From Streptomyces liangshanensis (GTDB lineage Bacteria; Actinomycetota; Actinomycetes; Streptomycetales; Streptomycetaceae): a stretch of 64,000 bases of DNA. A program made the translations under genes and the position numbers. Shown here piece by piece: positions 34,535-44,152 of the stretch. The first letter of the stretch is position 1, and each line of letters opens with the position of its first letter. Under the pieces are notes generated by a model that saw only the letters and a program-made list of their open reading frames with translations, did no database searches and was not told the origin of the DNA. The DNA lies in NCBI RefSeq assembly GCF_011694815.1, contig NZ_CP050177.1, forward strand, positions 1,966,001 to 2,030,000, in the 5' to 3' direction.

Positions 34535-35842
34535 TCACCGCCGCCGCCCCAGCCCCTTGCGCCGCACCCACCCCAGGACCGACCCGCCGCCGCGCCGCCG
34601 CGTCCCGTGCACCCGCGGGTCGTCCATCACCGCGTACCGCTTCACGTACGCCCCCAGGAACGCCTGGAGCGTGGCGATCGCCGGGATCGCGATCAGCGCG
34701 CCGACCGCGCCCAGCAGGGCCGTGCCCGCGATGACCGAGCCGAAGGCGACGGCGGGGTGGATGTCGACGGTCTTGGCGGTGAGCTTGGGCTGGAGGACGT
34801 AGTTCTCGAACTGCTGGTAGAGCAGCACGAACCCGAGCACCCACAGCGCGTACCAGGGGGCGACGGTGAAGGCGATCAGCATCGGCAGGGCGCCCGCCAG
34901 ATACGTACCGATGGTGGGGATGAACTGCGACACCAGCCCCACCCACACCGCCAGCACCGGCGCGTACGGCACCCCGAGCGTCGCCAGCAGGATGTAGTGC
35001 GCGACGCCCGAGACGAGGGCCATCAGGCCGCGGGAGTAGATGTAGCCGCCGGTCTTCTCGACCGCGATCTCCCACGCGCGCAGCACCTCGGCCTGCTTGG
35101 CGGGCGGCAGGACGGAGCACAGCCCGCGCCGCAGCCGGGGGCCGTCGGCGGCGAAGTAGAAGGAGAACAGGAAGATCGTCAGCAGTCGGAACAGCCCGCC
35201 GAGCACGGTGGTGGAGACGTCGAGCACGCCGGTGGCGCTGTTCTGGACGTACCGCTGGAGCCAGTCGGAGTGCAGGAGGCTGTCCTGGACGGCGACCCGC
35301 GACAGCTCGGTGTGGAAGTTCTCGTTCAGCCAGTTGATCAGGGAGTCCAGGTACGCGGGGAAGGACTCCACGATCTGGATGATCTGGCCGGCCAGGATCG
35401 ACCCGAGCATCACGACGAAGCCGACGCTCGCGACCACCACGCCGAAGAAGACCAGGAACGTGGCGAGCCCACGCCGCATCCCGCTCGACGCCATGCGGCT
35501 GACGGCCGGTTCGACGGCCAGCGCCAGGAAGAACGCGATCAGTACGTTGATCAGCAGTCCGATGAGCTGATGGAACGCCCAACTGCCGAGTTGGAAACAG
35601 GCGACGAGTCCCAGCGCCAGGATCATGGCGCGCGGCAGCCAGTGGGGCATCCGGGCCCGGCCGTCGCCGCCGCCGTCCCGGACGCCCCCGCCGGAGCCGG
35701 CGAGTGCCGGGACGGGGGAACGGGGAGAGGAGGGCGAGGGGGACGGAATCGGCGGATGCACGCCCTGCGGGGTCTCGTCTGTCGGTGCCACCGCCCAAGT
35801 GTCGCCTACCGCCGGGACGCCTCGTCCCACCGAGGACGACAA
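34535..35842 (-). CDS. AI-2E family transporter
   Basis: The 435-residue membrane protein has the PerM/YdiK/TqsA (AI-2E_transport) fold: about eight membrane segments, the paired [20 protein letters not shown] region, [36 protein letters not shown] and [19 protein letters not shown]. Members export autoinducer-2 or sodium/protons; in actinobacteria the substrate is unknown. The first 65 residues are a Pro/Ser/Gly-rich cytoplasmic tail, so a later start is possible. Confidence 0.9.
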   Translation of the reverse strand: MSSSVGRGVPAVGDTWAVAPTDETPQGVHPPIPSPSPSSPRSPVPALAGSGGGVRDGGGDGRARMPHWLPRAMILALGLVACFQLGSWAFHQLIGLLINVLIAFFLALAVEPAVSRMASSGMRRGLATFLVFFGVVVASVGFVVMLGSILAGQIIQIVESFPAYLDSLINWLNENFHTELSRVAVQDSLLHSDWLQRYVQNSATGVLDVSTTVLGGLFRLLTIFLFSFYFAADGPRLRRGLCSVLPPAKQAEVLRAWEIAVEKTGGYIYSRGLMALVSGVAHYILLATLGVPYAPVLAVWVGLVSQFIPTIGTYLAGALPMLIAFTVAPWYALWVLGFVLLYQQFENYVLQPKLTAKTVDIHPAVAFGSVIAGTALLGAVGALIAIPAIATLQAFLGAYVKRYAVMDDPRVHGTRRRGGGSVLGWVRRKGLGRRR

Positions 35843-35994
35843 GATCCCGCAACGGCCGGTACGTTCATCGGTACGTCAGCACATCGCGATCTCATCGCGA
35901 TCACATCGTGACCCGGTGCGACGGCCGGCCCGCGCCCGCAGGCCTCCCGGCCGGGAGGCGTCCCAGGCCCCTCCCGGGTCCCTCCTGGGTCCTC

Positions 35995-36189
35995 TCAGCG
36001 CTTCTCCGCCGGGATGTCCATCGCGACGCAGACCGCCCGCCACACGTCCTTCGTCTCCCACCCCGCCTCAAGCGCCCCGTACACCGTACGGCCGCCCAGT
36101 TCGGCCATCACGTGGTCGCGGGCGAAGGACTCGGCGTACGCGACGCCGAAGTGGTCCGCCATCCGCTCCCAGAAAATCGTCAACCGCAT
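35995..36189 (-). CDS. DUF3046 protein
   Basis: This 64-residue basic protein (MRLTIFWERMADHFG, ELGGRTVYGALEAGWETKDVWRAVC) matches DUF3046, a small actinobacterial family usually found beside recA-recX. Here about 7 kb of other genes separates it from recX, suggesting an insertion between them. There is no signal or membrane segment. Function unknown; possibly a small nucleic-acid or protein-binding factor. Confidence 0.88.
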   Translation of the reverse strand: MRLTIFWERMADHFGVAYAESFARDHVMAELGGRTVYGALEAGWETKDVWRAVCVAMDIPAEKR

Positions 36190-36215
36190 GGGACCAGTAT
36201 CGCGCCCCCGACGGC

Positions 36216-36524
36216 TCAGCCTCCCAGGGCCCGCACCCCCGCTGTGACCAGCACCGCCGCCCCCACGACCACCAGGAAGGGGGCGCGCAGGATCAGGGCG
36301 AGCGCCGCCGCCGCGACTCCCGCGCCCCGCGCGTCCACGACGAGCGCGCCGTTCAGGCTGAACGTCTGCTGCGCGGTGAGCGCGGCCAGCAGGGCGACGG
36401 GGAGCAGGGCGGAGAGCCTCTGTACGAGGGGGCGTTCGAGCGCCCCCTCGGGCACCAGCAGACCCACCAGCTTGACCAGGTAGCAGCCCGCCGCGGTCAA
36501 CCCGATGGCGATCCAGATGTTCAA
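36216..36524 (-). CDS. azlD: AzlD-type branched-chain amino acid exporter subunit
   Basis: The 102-residue protein starts with TTG in a TTGA overlap with azlC, the only start that fits. It has three or four membrane segments (IWIAIGLTAAGCYLVKLVGL, LSALLPVALLAALTAQQTF, and two Ala/Val-rich ones). AzlD pairs with AzlC to form a branched-chain amino acid (or azaleucine) exporter. The strict overlap shows translational coupling and 1:1 output. Confidence 0.9.
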   Translation of the reverse strand: MNIWIAIGLTAAGCYLVKLVGLLVPEGALERPLVQRLSALLPVALLAALTAQQTFSLNGALVVDARGAGVAAAALALILRAPFLVVVGAAVLVTAGVRALGG

Positions 36525-37300
36525 CGCTTCGCTTCCTTTCCGCGGCCGCGGCCTCCTCGGACGCCACGACCTCCTTGGACGTAGAGCACGGCGGGCGCGG
36601 CCAGCGCCGCGACCAGTACGGGGACCCCGGCGGGCAGCACCGGCAGGAAGCCGAGCCCGAGGACGACGGCGACACCCGCGACCGTCCGCTCCGTCGCGGT
36701 GCGCAGCATGGGCGCCAGCAGCGCGAGGAAGACGGCGGGGCCCGCCGCGTCGAGGCCCCACGCGTCGGTGTCCCCCAGTGCCTCGGCACCGAGCGCCCCG
36801 GCGAGGGTGGTGAGGTTCCACAGGACGTAGAGGGTGAGGCCGGTGACGGTGAAGCCGATCCTGGCGCTGCGCCGGGTGGGCTGGGCGAGGGCCACCGCCG
36901 TGGTCTCGTCGATGACCCACTGCGCGGCGAAGGGCCGTACGAAAGCGGGCAGCCGCAGCAGTTGCGACAGCCTGAGTCCGTAGAACGCGTTGCGTACGCC
37001 GAGGAAGAACGCGCCGGCCGCCGCGGTCAGCGGATTGCCGCCCGCCGCCAGGGCTCCGACCAGGGCGAACTGCGAGGCGCCGGTGAAGACGAGCAGGCTG
37101 AGCGCGCAGGTCTGGAGCACGGTGAGGCCCGCGCCGGCGGAGGTGACGCCGAACGCGAAACCGGAGAGCCCGACGGCGATCCCGACGCCCAGGGCGTCAC
37201 GGACGACGGCCCGGTCGGGCTTCGGCTCGGGGACGGCCGGGTCGGCGCCGAGCGCCGGGGAGCCCGGCGCGGATGCTGTCTGATCTGTCACGCCCCGCAC
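36521..37300 (-). CDS. azlC: AzlC-type branched-chain amino acid exporter subunit
   Basis: The 259-residue protein has about seven membrane segments and the AzlC signature: GVGIAVGLSGFAFGVTSAGAG, LLVFTGASQFALVGAL, NAFYGLRLSQLLRL and QWVIDETTAVAL. With AzlD it exports leucine-type amino acids. The N-terminal 30 residues are a soluble tail. It is downstream of the AraC regulator gene on the same strand, a frequent pairing in Streptomyces, so AraC is its probable regulator. Confidence 0.93.
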   Translation of the reverse strand: MRGVTDQTASAPGSPALGADPAVPEPKPDRAVVRDALGVGIAVGLSGFAFGVTSAGAGLTVLQTCALSLLVFTGASQFALVGALAAGGNPLTAAAGAFFLGVRNAFYGLRLSQLLRLPAFVRPFAAQWVIDETTAVALAQPTRRSARIGFTVTGLTLYVLWNLTTLAGALGAEALGDTDAWGLDAAGPAVFLALLAPMLRTATERTVAGVAVVLGLGFLPVLPAGVPVLVAALAAPAVLYVQGGRGVRGGRGRGKEAKR

Positions 37301-37386
37301 GGTACGGAGGCCGGAGCCGGACCGTCTTGTACGTTCTTGCGCTCCCCCTTGCCCTCACGGCGCGCGTTCACGGGTCGCCGCCACGT

Positions 37387-38268
37387 TCAGCGTGCGCCAC
37401 CGCGTTCTGCGCCGCCGCGTGCCCCGATGGCCGCCGCGCCCGCGCTCCCGCCCCTCCGCTCCCTGCGGTACGCGCCCGGCGGTACGCCGACGATGCGGGT
37501 GAAGTGCCGGTTGAGGTGCGGCTGGTCGGAGAAGCCGACCGCCACCGCCGCCTCCGCCGGGGAGGTGCCCGCGTCCAGGAGGTGGCGGGCGCGCCGGACC
37601 CGCGCGTCCGTCAGCCAGGTGTGCGGCGGCAGGCCGTACGCGTCCTTGAACGCTCTCAGCAACGCGAAGGGGCCGGTCCCGAGGTCCGCGGCGAGCCGCT
37701 CCAGGGAGGGCGGGTCCGCCATCCGCCCCTCCAGCACGGCACGCGCGCGTGCCGCGATCCCGGCCCCCGCTCCCCGTACCTGCCGCTGCCGGAGCTGCCC
37801 GCCGTTGAGCCGCAGCAGGCGCGTCACGGCCACCCTCAGCAGGGTGTCGGCGGCCAGCGCGTTGCCCTCGTCGGCGGCGCGGAGCACCTGGTGCACCAGC
37901 CGGACGGTGTACGGGTCGTCCAGGACCGGGGCCGCGAAGCCGGGTGTCCCGCGGATCGTCGTCGTCTCGGCCGCGATGGCGGCGACCACGTCGGCCGACG
38001 GGTAGACCGCCCCGTACTGCCAGCCCTCCGGGTCCTTGGCGTGGCCGGTGTGCGGGGTGTCGGGATTGACCAGCGCGAGGGAGCCGGGTCCGGCGTACTG
38101 GTCGCCGGACCCGTGGTGGAAGACCTCGACGCCCTCGGTGATCGCGGCGATGACGAACGTCTCGTGGGTGTGCCGCAGGAACGTTTTGTGGATGTAGTGG
38201 GCACGCAGCAGGTCGACGCCGGGCAGGTCGGCGTAGTTCCAGTGCCGTGCCCGCTCCCGTGCCGCCAT
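37387..38268 (-). CDS. AraC family regulator with N-terminal cupin
   Basis: The 293-residue regulator has an AraC-type ligand-binding cupin (residues about 10-140: HTHETFVIAAITEGVEVFHHG, GPGSLALVNPDTPHTGH) and two C-terminal HTH motifs (SLERLAADLGTGPFALLRAF and TSPAEAAVAVGFSDQPHLNR, followed by PPGAYR). The family pairing with azlCD, immediately downstream, suggests it senses branched-chain amino acids and activates export. The C terminus is Gly/Arg-rich. Confidence 0.9.
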   Translation of the reverse strand: MAARERARHWNYADLPGVDLLRAHYIHKTFLRHTHETFVIAAITEGVEVFHHGSGDQYAGPGSLALVNPDTPHTGHAKDPEGWQYGAVYPSADVVAAIAAETTTIRGTPGFAAPVLDDPYTVRLVHQVLRAADEGNALAADTLLRVAVTRLLRLNGGQLRQRQVRGAGAGIAARARAVLEGRMADPPSLERLAADLGTGPFALLRAFKDAYGLPPHTWLTDARVRRARHLLDAGTSPAEAAVAVGFSDQPHLNRHFTRIVGVPPGAYRRERRGGSAGAAAIGARGGAERGGAR

Positions 38269-38397
38269 TCCCCCATTCTGCCGTCGCGCGGAGGCACGGG
38301 AGCGGGCACGGACCAGGGACCGGCTCGCGCACCACGGCCCGGCGCCCGTTTCCCCAGCTCCGGGCGATTGTCAGTGGCCGGGTGCACGATAGGTGGC

Positions 38398-41300
38398 ATG
38401 GCACGTACCGCGCTCGACGCCTTCTCCCCCGCGACCCGCGCCTGGTTCACGGGGGCCTTCTCCGCGCCCACCGCGGCGCAGGAGGGGGCCTGGCGTGCCA
38501 TCCAGGAGGGGTCGGACGTGCTCGTCGTCGCCCCCACCGGCTCCGGCAAGACGCTCGCCGCCTTCCTGGCCGCCCTCGACCAGCTGGCGTCGAAGCCGCC
38601 GCCGGCGGAGGCGCGGAAGCGCTGCCGGGTGCTGTACGTGTCGCCGCTGAAGGCCCTCGCGGTCGACGTGGAGCGCAATCTGCGCAGCCCGCTCACCGGC
38701 ATCAGGCAGGAGTCGGCGCGGCTCGGCCTGCCCGAGCCCGAGGTGCGGGTCGGCATCCGCTCCGGGGACACCCCGGCCGCCGAGCGCAGGACGCTGGCGA
38801 CCAAGCCGCCGGACATCCTGATCACGACCCCCGAATCGCTGTTCCTGATGCTCACGTCCGCCGCCAGGGACGCGCTCGCCGGGATCGAGACGGTGATCCT
38901 GGACGAGGTGCACGCCGTCGCCGGGACGAAGCGGGGGGCGCATCTCGCGCTCTCCCTGGAGCGGCTCGACGAGCTGCTGCCGCGCCCGGCCCGCCGCATC
39001 GGCCTCTCGGCGACGGTGCGTCCGGTGGAGGAGGTCGCCCGGTACCTCTCCCCGCAGCGCCGGGTGGAGATCGTGCAGCCGCCGTCCGGCAAGGAGTTCG
39101 ACCTCTCCGTCGTCGTGCCGGTTGAGGACCTGGGCGAGCTGGGCGGCTCCCCCACGACGGACACCAACGACGCGGAGAAGCCATCGATCTGGCCGCACGT
39201 CGAGGAGCGGATCGCGGATCTGGTGCAGTCCCACCGCTCGACGATCGTCTTCGCCAACTCCCGCCGCCTGGCGGAGCGCCTGTGCAACCGGCTGAACGAG
39301 ATCGCGTACGAACGGGCGACGGGCGAGCCGATGCCCCAGGAGCACTCCCCCGCCGAGGTGATGGCCCAGTCCGGCGCCGCGCAGGGCGCGCCGCCCCTGC
39401 TCGCGCGGGCGCACCACGGCTCGGTGTCCAAGGAGCAGCGCGCGCAGGTGGAGGAGGACCTCAAGGCGGGCCGGCTGCCGGCCGTCGTGGCCACGTCCAG
39501 CCTGGAGCTGGGCATCGACATGGGCGCGGTGGACCTGGTGATCCAGGTCGAGTCCCCGCCCTCGGTCGCCTCCGGGCTCCAGCGGGTCGGCCGGGCCGGC
39601 CACCAGGTGGGCGCGGTCTCCACGGGCGTGGTCTTCCCCAAGTACCGGGGCGACCTCGTGCAGGCGGCCGTGGTCACGGAGCGGATGCGCAGCGGCTCCA
39701 TCGAGGCGCTGCGCGTTCCCGCGAATCCGCTGGACGTGCTGGCGCAACAGCTGGTCGCGATCGTCGCCCTGGACACCCGGCAGGCCGACGACCTGCTGGC
39801 GCTGGCCCGCCGGGCGGCCCCGTTCGCGTCGCTGCCCGAGTCGGCCTTCACGGCCGTGCTCGACATGCTCGCCGGGCGCTATCCGTCGGACGCCTTCGCG
39901 GAGTTGCGCCCGCGGGTGGTGTGGGACCGGGTGGCCGGCACGGTCACGGGCCGCCCAGGCGCGCAGCGCCTCGCCGTGACCTCCGGGGGCACCATCCCGG
40001 ACCGCGGCCTGTTCGGTGTCTTCCTCGTCGGGTCCGACCCGAAGAAGGGCGGGGGCCGGGTCGGGGAGCTGGACGAGGAGATGGTGTACGAGTCCCGGGC
40101 GGGCGACGTCTTCACGCTCGGCACGTCGTCGTGGCGCATCGAGGACATCACCCGCGACCGGGTTCTGGTCACGCCCGCGCCGGGGACCCCGGGGCGGCTG
40201 CCCTTCTGGAAGGGGGACCAGCTGGGCCGGCCGCTGGAGCTGGGGCGTGCGGTGGGCGCGTTCCTGCGCGAGGTGGGGGCGCTCCCGGAGGAGGACGCGC
40301 GGCTGCGGCTGATGACGGCGGGCCTCGACCACTGGGCGGCGGGCAATCTGCTGGCGTACCTGGACGAGCAGCGCCGGGCCTGCGGTCATGTCCCGGACGA
40401 CCGGACGATCCTGGTCGAGCGCTTCCGGGACGAGCTGGGCGACTGGCGGGTGGTGATCCACTCCCCCTTCGGTGCCCAGGTGCACGCGCCCTGGGCGCTG
40501 GCGCTCGGCGCCCGCCTCACCGAGCGGTACGGGATGGACGCCCAGGTCATGCACGCCGACGACGGCATCGTGCTGCGCCTGCCCGACGCCGACCTGATGG
40601 GTCTCGACCTGCTCGACGCCGACCTGGGCGACCTCGGCACCCCGGGCGGGACGGGCGGCGCGGGTGGCACAGGTGGCTCGGGCGGGTCCGGCAAGGAGCG
40701 GGACCGCCTCGACACGGCCTTCGACAGCGCGCAGGCCCCCGTCGGAGCCGCCGACGTGGCCTTCGACCGCGGCGAGATCAGCGGCCTGGTCACCGAACAG
40801 GTCGGCGGCTCCGCGCTGTTCGCCTCCCGCTTCCGCGAGTGCGCGGCCCGGGCCCTGCTGCTGCCGCGCCGCAGCCCCGGCAAGCGCACCCCGCTGTGGC
40901 AGCAGCGCCAACGCGCCGCCCAACTGCTTCAGGTGGCGAGCGAGTTCGGCTCGTTCCCGATCGTCCTGGAGGCCGTCAGGGAATGCCTCCAGGACGTGTT
41001 CGACGTACCGGGTCTCACGGAGCTGATGGGGGACATCGAGTCCAGGAAGGTCCGGCTGGTCGAGGTCACCACCACCGAGCCCTCCCCCTTCGCCCGCTCG
41101 CTGCTGTTCGGCTATGTCGCCCAGTTCCTGTACGAGGGGGACTCCCCGCTCGCCGAGCGGCGCGCGGCCGCGCTGTCCCTGGACTCGCGGCTGCTGGCGG
41201 AGCTGCTGGGCCAGGCGGAGCTGCGCGAGCTGCTCGACCCGGAGGTCCTCACCGAGCTGGAGCGCGAGCTCCAGTGGCTGACGGAGGACCGCCGTATCAA

Positions 41301-43125
41301 GGACGTGGAGGGGGTCGCCGACCTCCTGCGGGTCCTCGGGCCGCTCACGGAAGCCGAGTTGGCGGAGCGCGGCGCCCAGGCGACCTGGGCCGGGGAGCTG
41401 GCCGAGGCCCGCCGGGCCATCCGGGTCCGCGTCGGCGGCGCCGACCACTGGGCGGCGATCGAGGACGCGGGCCGGCTGCGGGACGCGCTGGGCACCGCCC
41501 TGCCCGTCGGCGTCCCCGAGGCGTTCACCGAACCGGTCAAGGACCCCCTCGGCGATCTCCTCGCCCGCTTCGCGCGTACGCACGGCCCGTTCACCTCGTC
41601 CCAGGCCGCCGCGCGCTTCGGCCTGGGCGCGGCGGTCACGGACGGGGCGCTGCAACGCCTCGCGGCCGGCGGCCGGGTCGTCCAGGGCGAGTTCCACCCC
41701 TCCGGCATCGGCCAGGAGTGGTGCGACGCCACGGTCCTGCGCAGGCTGCGGCGCCGCTCCCTGGCCGCGCTGCGCCAGGAGCTGGAGCCGGTCGCGCCCG
41801 CCGCGCTCGCCACCTTCCTCCCCCAGTGGCAGCACCTGGGCAGTCACAGCCTGCGCGGCATCGACGGACTCGCCCGCGCCGTCGAGCAGTTGCAGGGCGC
41901 CCCTGTCCCCGCCTCGGCCCTGGAGCGGCTGATCCTGCCGTCCCGGGTCAGCGGCTACACCCCGGCGCTCCTGGACGAACTGACCACCACGGGCGAGGTG
42001 CTGTGGGCCGGCGCGGGCGCGCTCCCCGGCAAGGACGGCTGGGTCTCGCTCCACCTCGCGGACTCGGCACCGCTGTTGCTGGCGCCCCCGCACCCCCTGG
42101 AGCTGACCGCCCTCCACGAATCGGTCCTCACGGTCCTCGCGGGCGGCTACGGCCTGTTCTTCCGCCAGATCGCCGACCAGGTCCGCGCCACCACCCACCC
42201 GGACGCGGCGGACGCGCAACTGGCCGATGCCCTCTGGGACCTGTCCTGGTCCGGCCGGCTCACCAACGACACCCTCGCGCCCCTGCGCGCCCTCCTCGGC
42301 TCGGGCCGCACGGCGGGTTCGACCGCGCACCGGGCCAGGCGCCCGGTCCCGCGCGGGCGGTACGGCTCGCTCACGACGGCCGCCCGAACCGCCTCGCGGA
42401 CCGGCCCGCCGACGGTCAGCGGCCGCTGGTCACTGCTCCCGGCCCCGGAGCCGGACCGCACGCACCGCGCGCACGCGGTCGCCAGGGCCCTCCTCGACCG
42501 CCACGGCGTGGTCACGCGCGGCGCCGTCGCCGCGGAGGGGGTCGAGGGCGGCTTCTCCGCGGTGTACCGGGTCCTGTCGGCCTTCGAGGACAGCGGGCAG
42601 GCCCGCCGCGGCTATGTGGTGGAGGGCCTGGGCGCGGCCCAGTTCGCGATGGACGGCGCGGTCGACCGGTTGCGCGCGGCGGCGACGGCCCGCGACCGCG
42701 GGGAGTCCGACGCCGCGCCCCGGGCCGTGGTCCTGGCGGCCGCCGACCCGGCCAACGCGTACGGGGCGGCGCTCCCCTGGCCCGAGCCCCCGGACGGCGC
42801 CGGGCACAAGCCTGGCCGGAAGGCCGGCTCCCTGGTCGTCCTGGTCGACGGGGAGCTGACGCTCTACATGGAACGGGGCGGCAAGACCCTCCTGGCCTGG
42901 CCGAAGCACCCGGAGGAATCGAAGAACGCGGACCCGGCGGCCCCGGCGGACCCCGCCCTCACGGCGGCGGCCCAGGCCCTGGCGGGAGCAGCCCGCGCGG
43001 GCGCCCTGGGCACGATCACGGTGGAGCGGGCGAACGGCACCTCCGCCCTGACGTCCCCCCTGGGCCGCACCCTGGAAGCGGCGGGCTTCCACGCCACCCC
43101 CCGAGGCCTGCGCCTACGCGCCTGA
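38398..43125 (+). CDS. lhr: ATP-dependent DNA helicase Lhr
   Basis: The 1575-residue product starts at the ATG at 38398 preceded by AGGTGG; the frame is open for 375 codons upstream but that stretch overlaps the antisense AraC gene. The order is DEAD/DEAH helicase (Walker A APTGSGKT, motif II LDEVHAV, SATVRP), helicase C (VATSSLELGIDMG, QRVGRAGH), winged helix, Lhr beta-barrel core (residues about 470-730), then the Lhr-CTD to the end. A Gly-rich linker (GTPGGTGGAGGTGGSGGSG) near residue 750 joins the halves. Lhr is a 3'-5' ssDNA translocase/RNA:DNA helicase used in DNA repair. The length equals E. coli Lhr (about 1540). It converges on the small membrane-protein gene, overlapping by 12 bp. 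Confidence 0.94.
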   Translation: MARTALDAFSPATRAWFTGAFSAPTAAQEGAWRAIQEGSDVLVVAPTGSGKTLAAFLAALDQLASKPPPAEARKRCRVLYVSPLKALAVDVERNLRSPLTGIRQESARLGLPEPEVRVGIRSGDTPAAERRTLATKPPDILITTPESLFLMLTSAARDALAGIETVILDEVHAVAGTKRGAHLALSLERLDELLPRPARRIGLSATVRPVEEVARYLSPQRRVEIVQPPSGKEFDLSVVVPVEDLGELGGSPTTDTNDAEKPSIWPHVEERIADLVQSHRSTIVFANSRRLAERLCNRLNEIAYERATGEPMPQEHSPAEVMAQSGAAQGAPPLLARAHHGSVSKEQRAQVEEDLKAGRLPAVVATSSLELGIDMGAVDLVIQVESPPSVASGLQRVGRAGHQVGAVSTGVVFPKYRGDLVQAAVVTERMRSGSIEALRVPANPLDVLAQQLVAIVALDTRQADDLLALARRAAPFASLPESAFTAVLDMLAGRYPSDAFAELRPRVVWDRVAGTVTGRPGAQRLAVTSGGTIPDRGLFGVFLVGSDPKKGGGRVGELDEEMVYESRAGDVFTLGTSSWRIEDITRDRVLVTPAPGTPGRLPFWKGDQLGRPLELGRAVGAFLREVGALPEEDARLRLMTAGLDHWAAGNLLAYLDEQRRACGHVPDDRTILVERFRDELGDWRVVIHSPFGAQVHAPWALALGARLTERYGMDAQVMHADDGIVLRLPDADLMGLDLLDADLGDLGTPGGTGGAGGTGGSGGSGKERDRLDTAFDSAQAPVGAADVAFDRGEISGLVTEQVGGSALFASRFRECAARALLLPRRSPGKRTPLWQQRQRAAQLLQVASEFGSFPIVLEAVRECLQDVFDVPGLTELMGDIESRKVRLVEVTTTEPSPFARSLLFGYVAQFLYEGDSPLAERRAAALSLDSRLLAELLGQAELRELLDPEVLTELERELQWLTEDRRIKDVEGVADLLRVLGPLTEAELAERGAQATWAGELAEARRAIRVRVGGADHWAAIEDAGRLRDALGTALPVGVPEAFTEPVKDPLGDLLARFARTHGPFTSSQAAARFGLGAAVTDGALQRLAAGGRVVQGEFHPSGIGQEWCDATVLRRLRRRSLAALRQELEPVAPAALATFLPQWQHLGSHSLRGIDGLARAVEQLQGAPVPASALERLILPSRVSGYTPALLDELTTTGEVLWAGAGALPGKDGWVSLHLADSAPLLLAPPHPLELTALHESVLTVLAGGYGLFFRQIADQVRATTHPDAADAQLADALWDLSWSGRLTNDTLAPLRALLGSGRTAGSTAHRARRPVPRGRYGSLTTAARTASRTGPPTVSGRWSLLPAPEPDRTHRAHAVARALLDRHGVVTRGAVAAEGVEGGFSAVYRVLSAFEDSGQARRGYVVEGLGAAQFAMDGAVDRLRAAATARDRGESDAAPRAVVLAAADPANAYGAALPWPEPPDGAGHKPGRKAGSLVVLVDGELTLYMERGGKTLLAWPKHPEESKNADPAAPADPALTAAAQALAGAARAGALGTITVERANGTSALTSPLGRTLEAAGFHATPRGLRLRA

Positions 43126-43317
43126 CCCACTCCGCCGCCGCGCAACGGACGAGGCGGACGCGACGTGCACCGGCAGCAGACTCAATCCCCAGCCCCCCGC
43201 CGCCACCGCGCCCTCGACCACCCCGGTGTGCTCGGGCGCCAGCACCAGCCGCAGGACCGCCCACCACCACAGCCCACCCAGCGCGACGGTCGGCAGAAGG
43301 ATCCATCGCCTCGCCAT
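43114..43317 (-). CDS. Small conserved membrane protein
   Basis: A 67-residue product starts at the ATG at 43317 after GGAGG. One or two membrane segments (RWILLPTVALGGLWWWAVLR and the Gly-rich EGAVAAGGWGLSLLPVHV) dominate. The last 12 bp overlap the 3' end of lhr on the other strand. It is not recognised as a named family, but a strong ribosome site and hydrophobic design support it. It is the only gene between dpsC and lhr on this strand. Confidence 0.65.
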   Translation of the reverse strand: MARRWILLPTVALGGLWWWAVLRLVLAPEHTGVVEGAVAAGGWGLSLLPVHVASASSVARRRSGSGA

Positions 43318-43426
43318 AGCCGCCGCTGCCTCCTCCACCCGACCGAGGACCACCGACCGGGAACCACCCGGCCTCCGGTCGTCTCAGCAGTCTCCCCCGC
43401 CGAGCCCCACCCCGCATCCACAACAG

Positions 43427-43465
43427 GGAGAGGGTCCCCCGACCGACGTTCGGGGGACCCTCTCC
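43427..43465 (-). terminator. Hairpin terminator after dpsC
   Basis: A perfect 16-bp stem pairs 43427-43442 (GGAGAGGGTCCCCCGA) with 43450-43465 across a 7-nt loop. It starts 55 nt after the dpsC stop and is symmetric enough to stop transcription from either side, including read-through from lhr. Confidence 0.85.
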
Positions 43466-43519
43466 ACACCTTCGCGACCCGGGAGCCCGCGGCCTGCGCC
43501 GACGGCTCCCCCGGACCAC

Positions 43520-43990
43520 TCAGACACTCTCCGCCTGGAACATCCACGCGTGCTTCTCGAGATCGGCCGTCACCTGGATCAGGACGTCCTGGGTGACCGG
43601 GTCGGGGTCGTCCGTCACCTTGACGCGCTCGCGCATCTGCTCGACGACGGCGCCGAGGCCGTCGACCAGCAGGCTGACCGCGTCCGCGTCCTTGATCCAG
43701 CCGTTCGGGACGGTACCGAAGGCGCTCGTCGCGGCGACGGTGGCGGCGCGGCCGTCCGGGGTGATGCCCAACGCCGACGCCCGCTCGGCCACGGTGTCCA
43801 TGTGCTGCCGCGCCGTCGTCACGACCTCGTCGAGCTGGAGATGCACGGAGCGGAAGCGGGGACCGACGATGTTCCAGTGCACCTGTTTGGCGACCAGGGC
43901 GAGATCCACGAGGTCCACCAGCGCGCCCTGGAGCGCCTCGCCGACCACCTTGAGGTCTTCCTCGGACAGGGAACTCTTGACGACAGACAT
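43520..43990 (-). CDS. dpsC: Dps-family DNA-protection protein DpsC
   Basis: The 156-residue ferritin-like protein starts at the ATG at 43990 (GGAGG upstream). Dps proteins form dodecamers that oxidise and store iron and shield DNA. The ferroxidase ligands are visible in AKQVHWNIVGPRF, HLQLDEVVTTARQH and DTVAERASALG. Synteny with lhr and clgR matches DpsC (SCO5756) of S. coelicolor, one of three Dps proteins and stress-regulated. The N-terminal tail (SVVKSSLSEED) is short, so the DNA-binding tail is probably limited. Confidence 0.9.
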   Translation of the reverse strand: MSVVKSSLSEEDLKVVGEALQGALVDLVDLALVAKQVHWNIVGPRFRSVHLQLDEVVTTARQHMDTVAERASALGITPDGRAATVAATSAFGTVPNGWIKDADAVSLLVDGLGAVVEQMRERVKVTDDPDPVTQDVLIQVTADLEKHAWMFQAESV

Positions 43991-44076
43991 GCACGTCCTC
44001 CATTGCCGTTCGTACGTACCTTCAACCATGGCACAGATGCCCTGAAGAGGTCATTTCACTCCCAGGACGACAAAAA

Positions 44077-44105
44077 CCCCGGCCGGTGAGGTGCACCGGA
44101 CGGGG
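44077..44105 (-). terminator. Rho-independent terminator of the clgR operon
   Basis: On the minus strand CCCCGTCCGGTG pairs with CACCGGCCGGGG around a short loop and is followed by TTTTTG, a classical U-tract. It lies 48-76 nt past the clgR stop. Confidence 0.85.
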
Positions 44106-44152
44106 CTCGCGCCGAACGCTGGGGGTGAGCGGGTGGGACGTACCCGCGGAAT

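Noticed and set aside
28614..35842. Possible genomic island between recX and DUF3046
   Set aside because: The gene content looks accessory, but I see no integrase, attachment repeats, tRNA junction or marked base-composition shift, so I do not call a mobile element.
37273..38397. Extension of lhr upstream to 37273
   Set aside because: The extension is low-complexity, overlaps the AraC regulator gene on the other strand, and the ATG at 38398 has a ribosome site and the correct Lhr N terminus.
40639..40700. Gly/Thr-rich repeats in lhr as a possible recombination or frameshift site
   Set aside because: They encode an in-frame flexible linker and the frame is intact on both sides.
38371..42330. 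Long minus-strand frame opposite lhr
   Set aside because: Antisense shadow with no recognisable domain; Lhr helicase motifs are on the plus strand.
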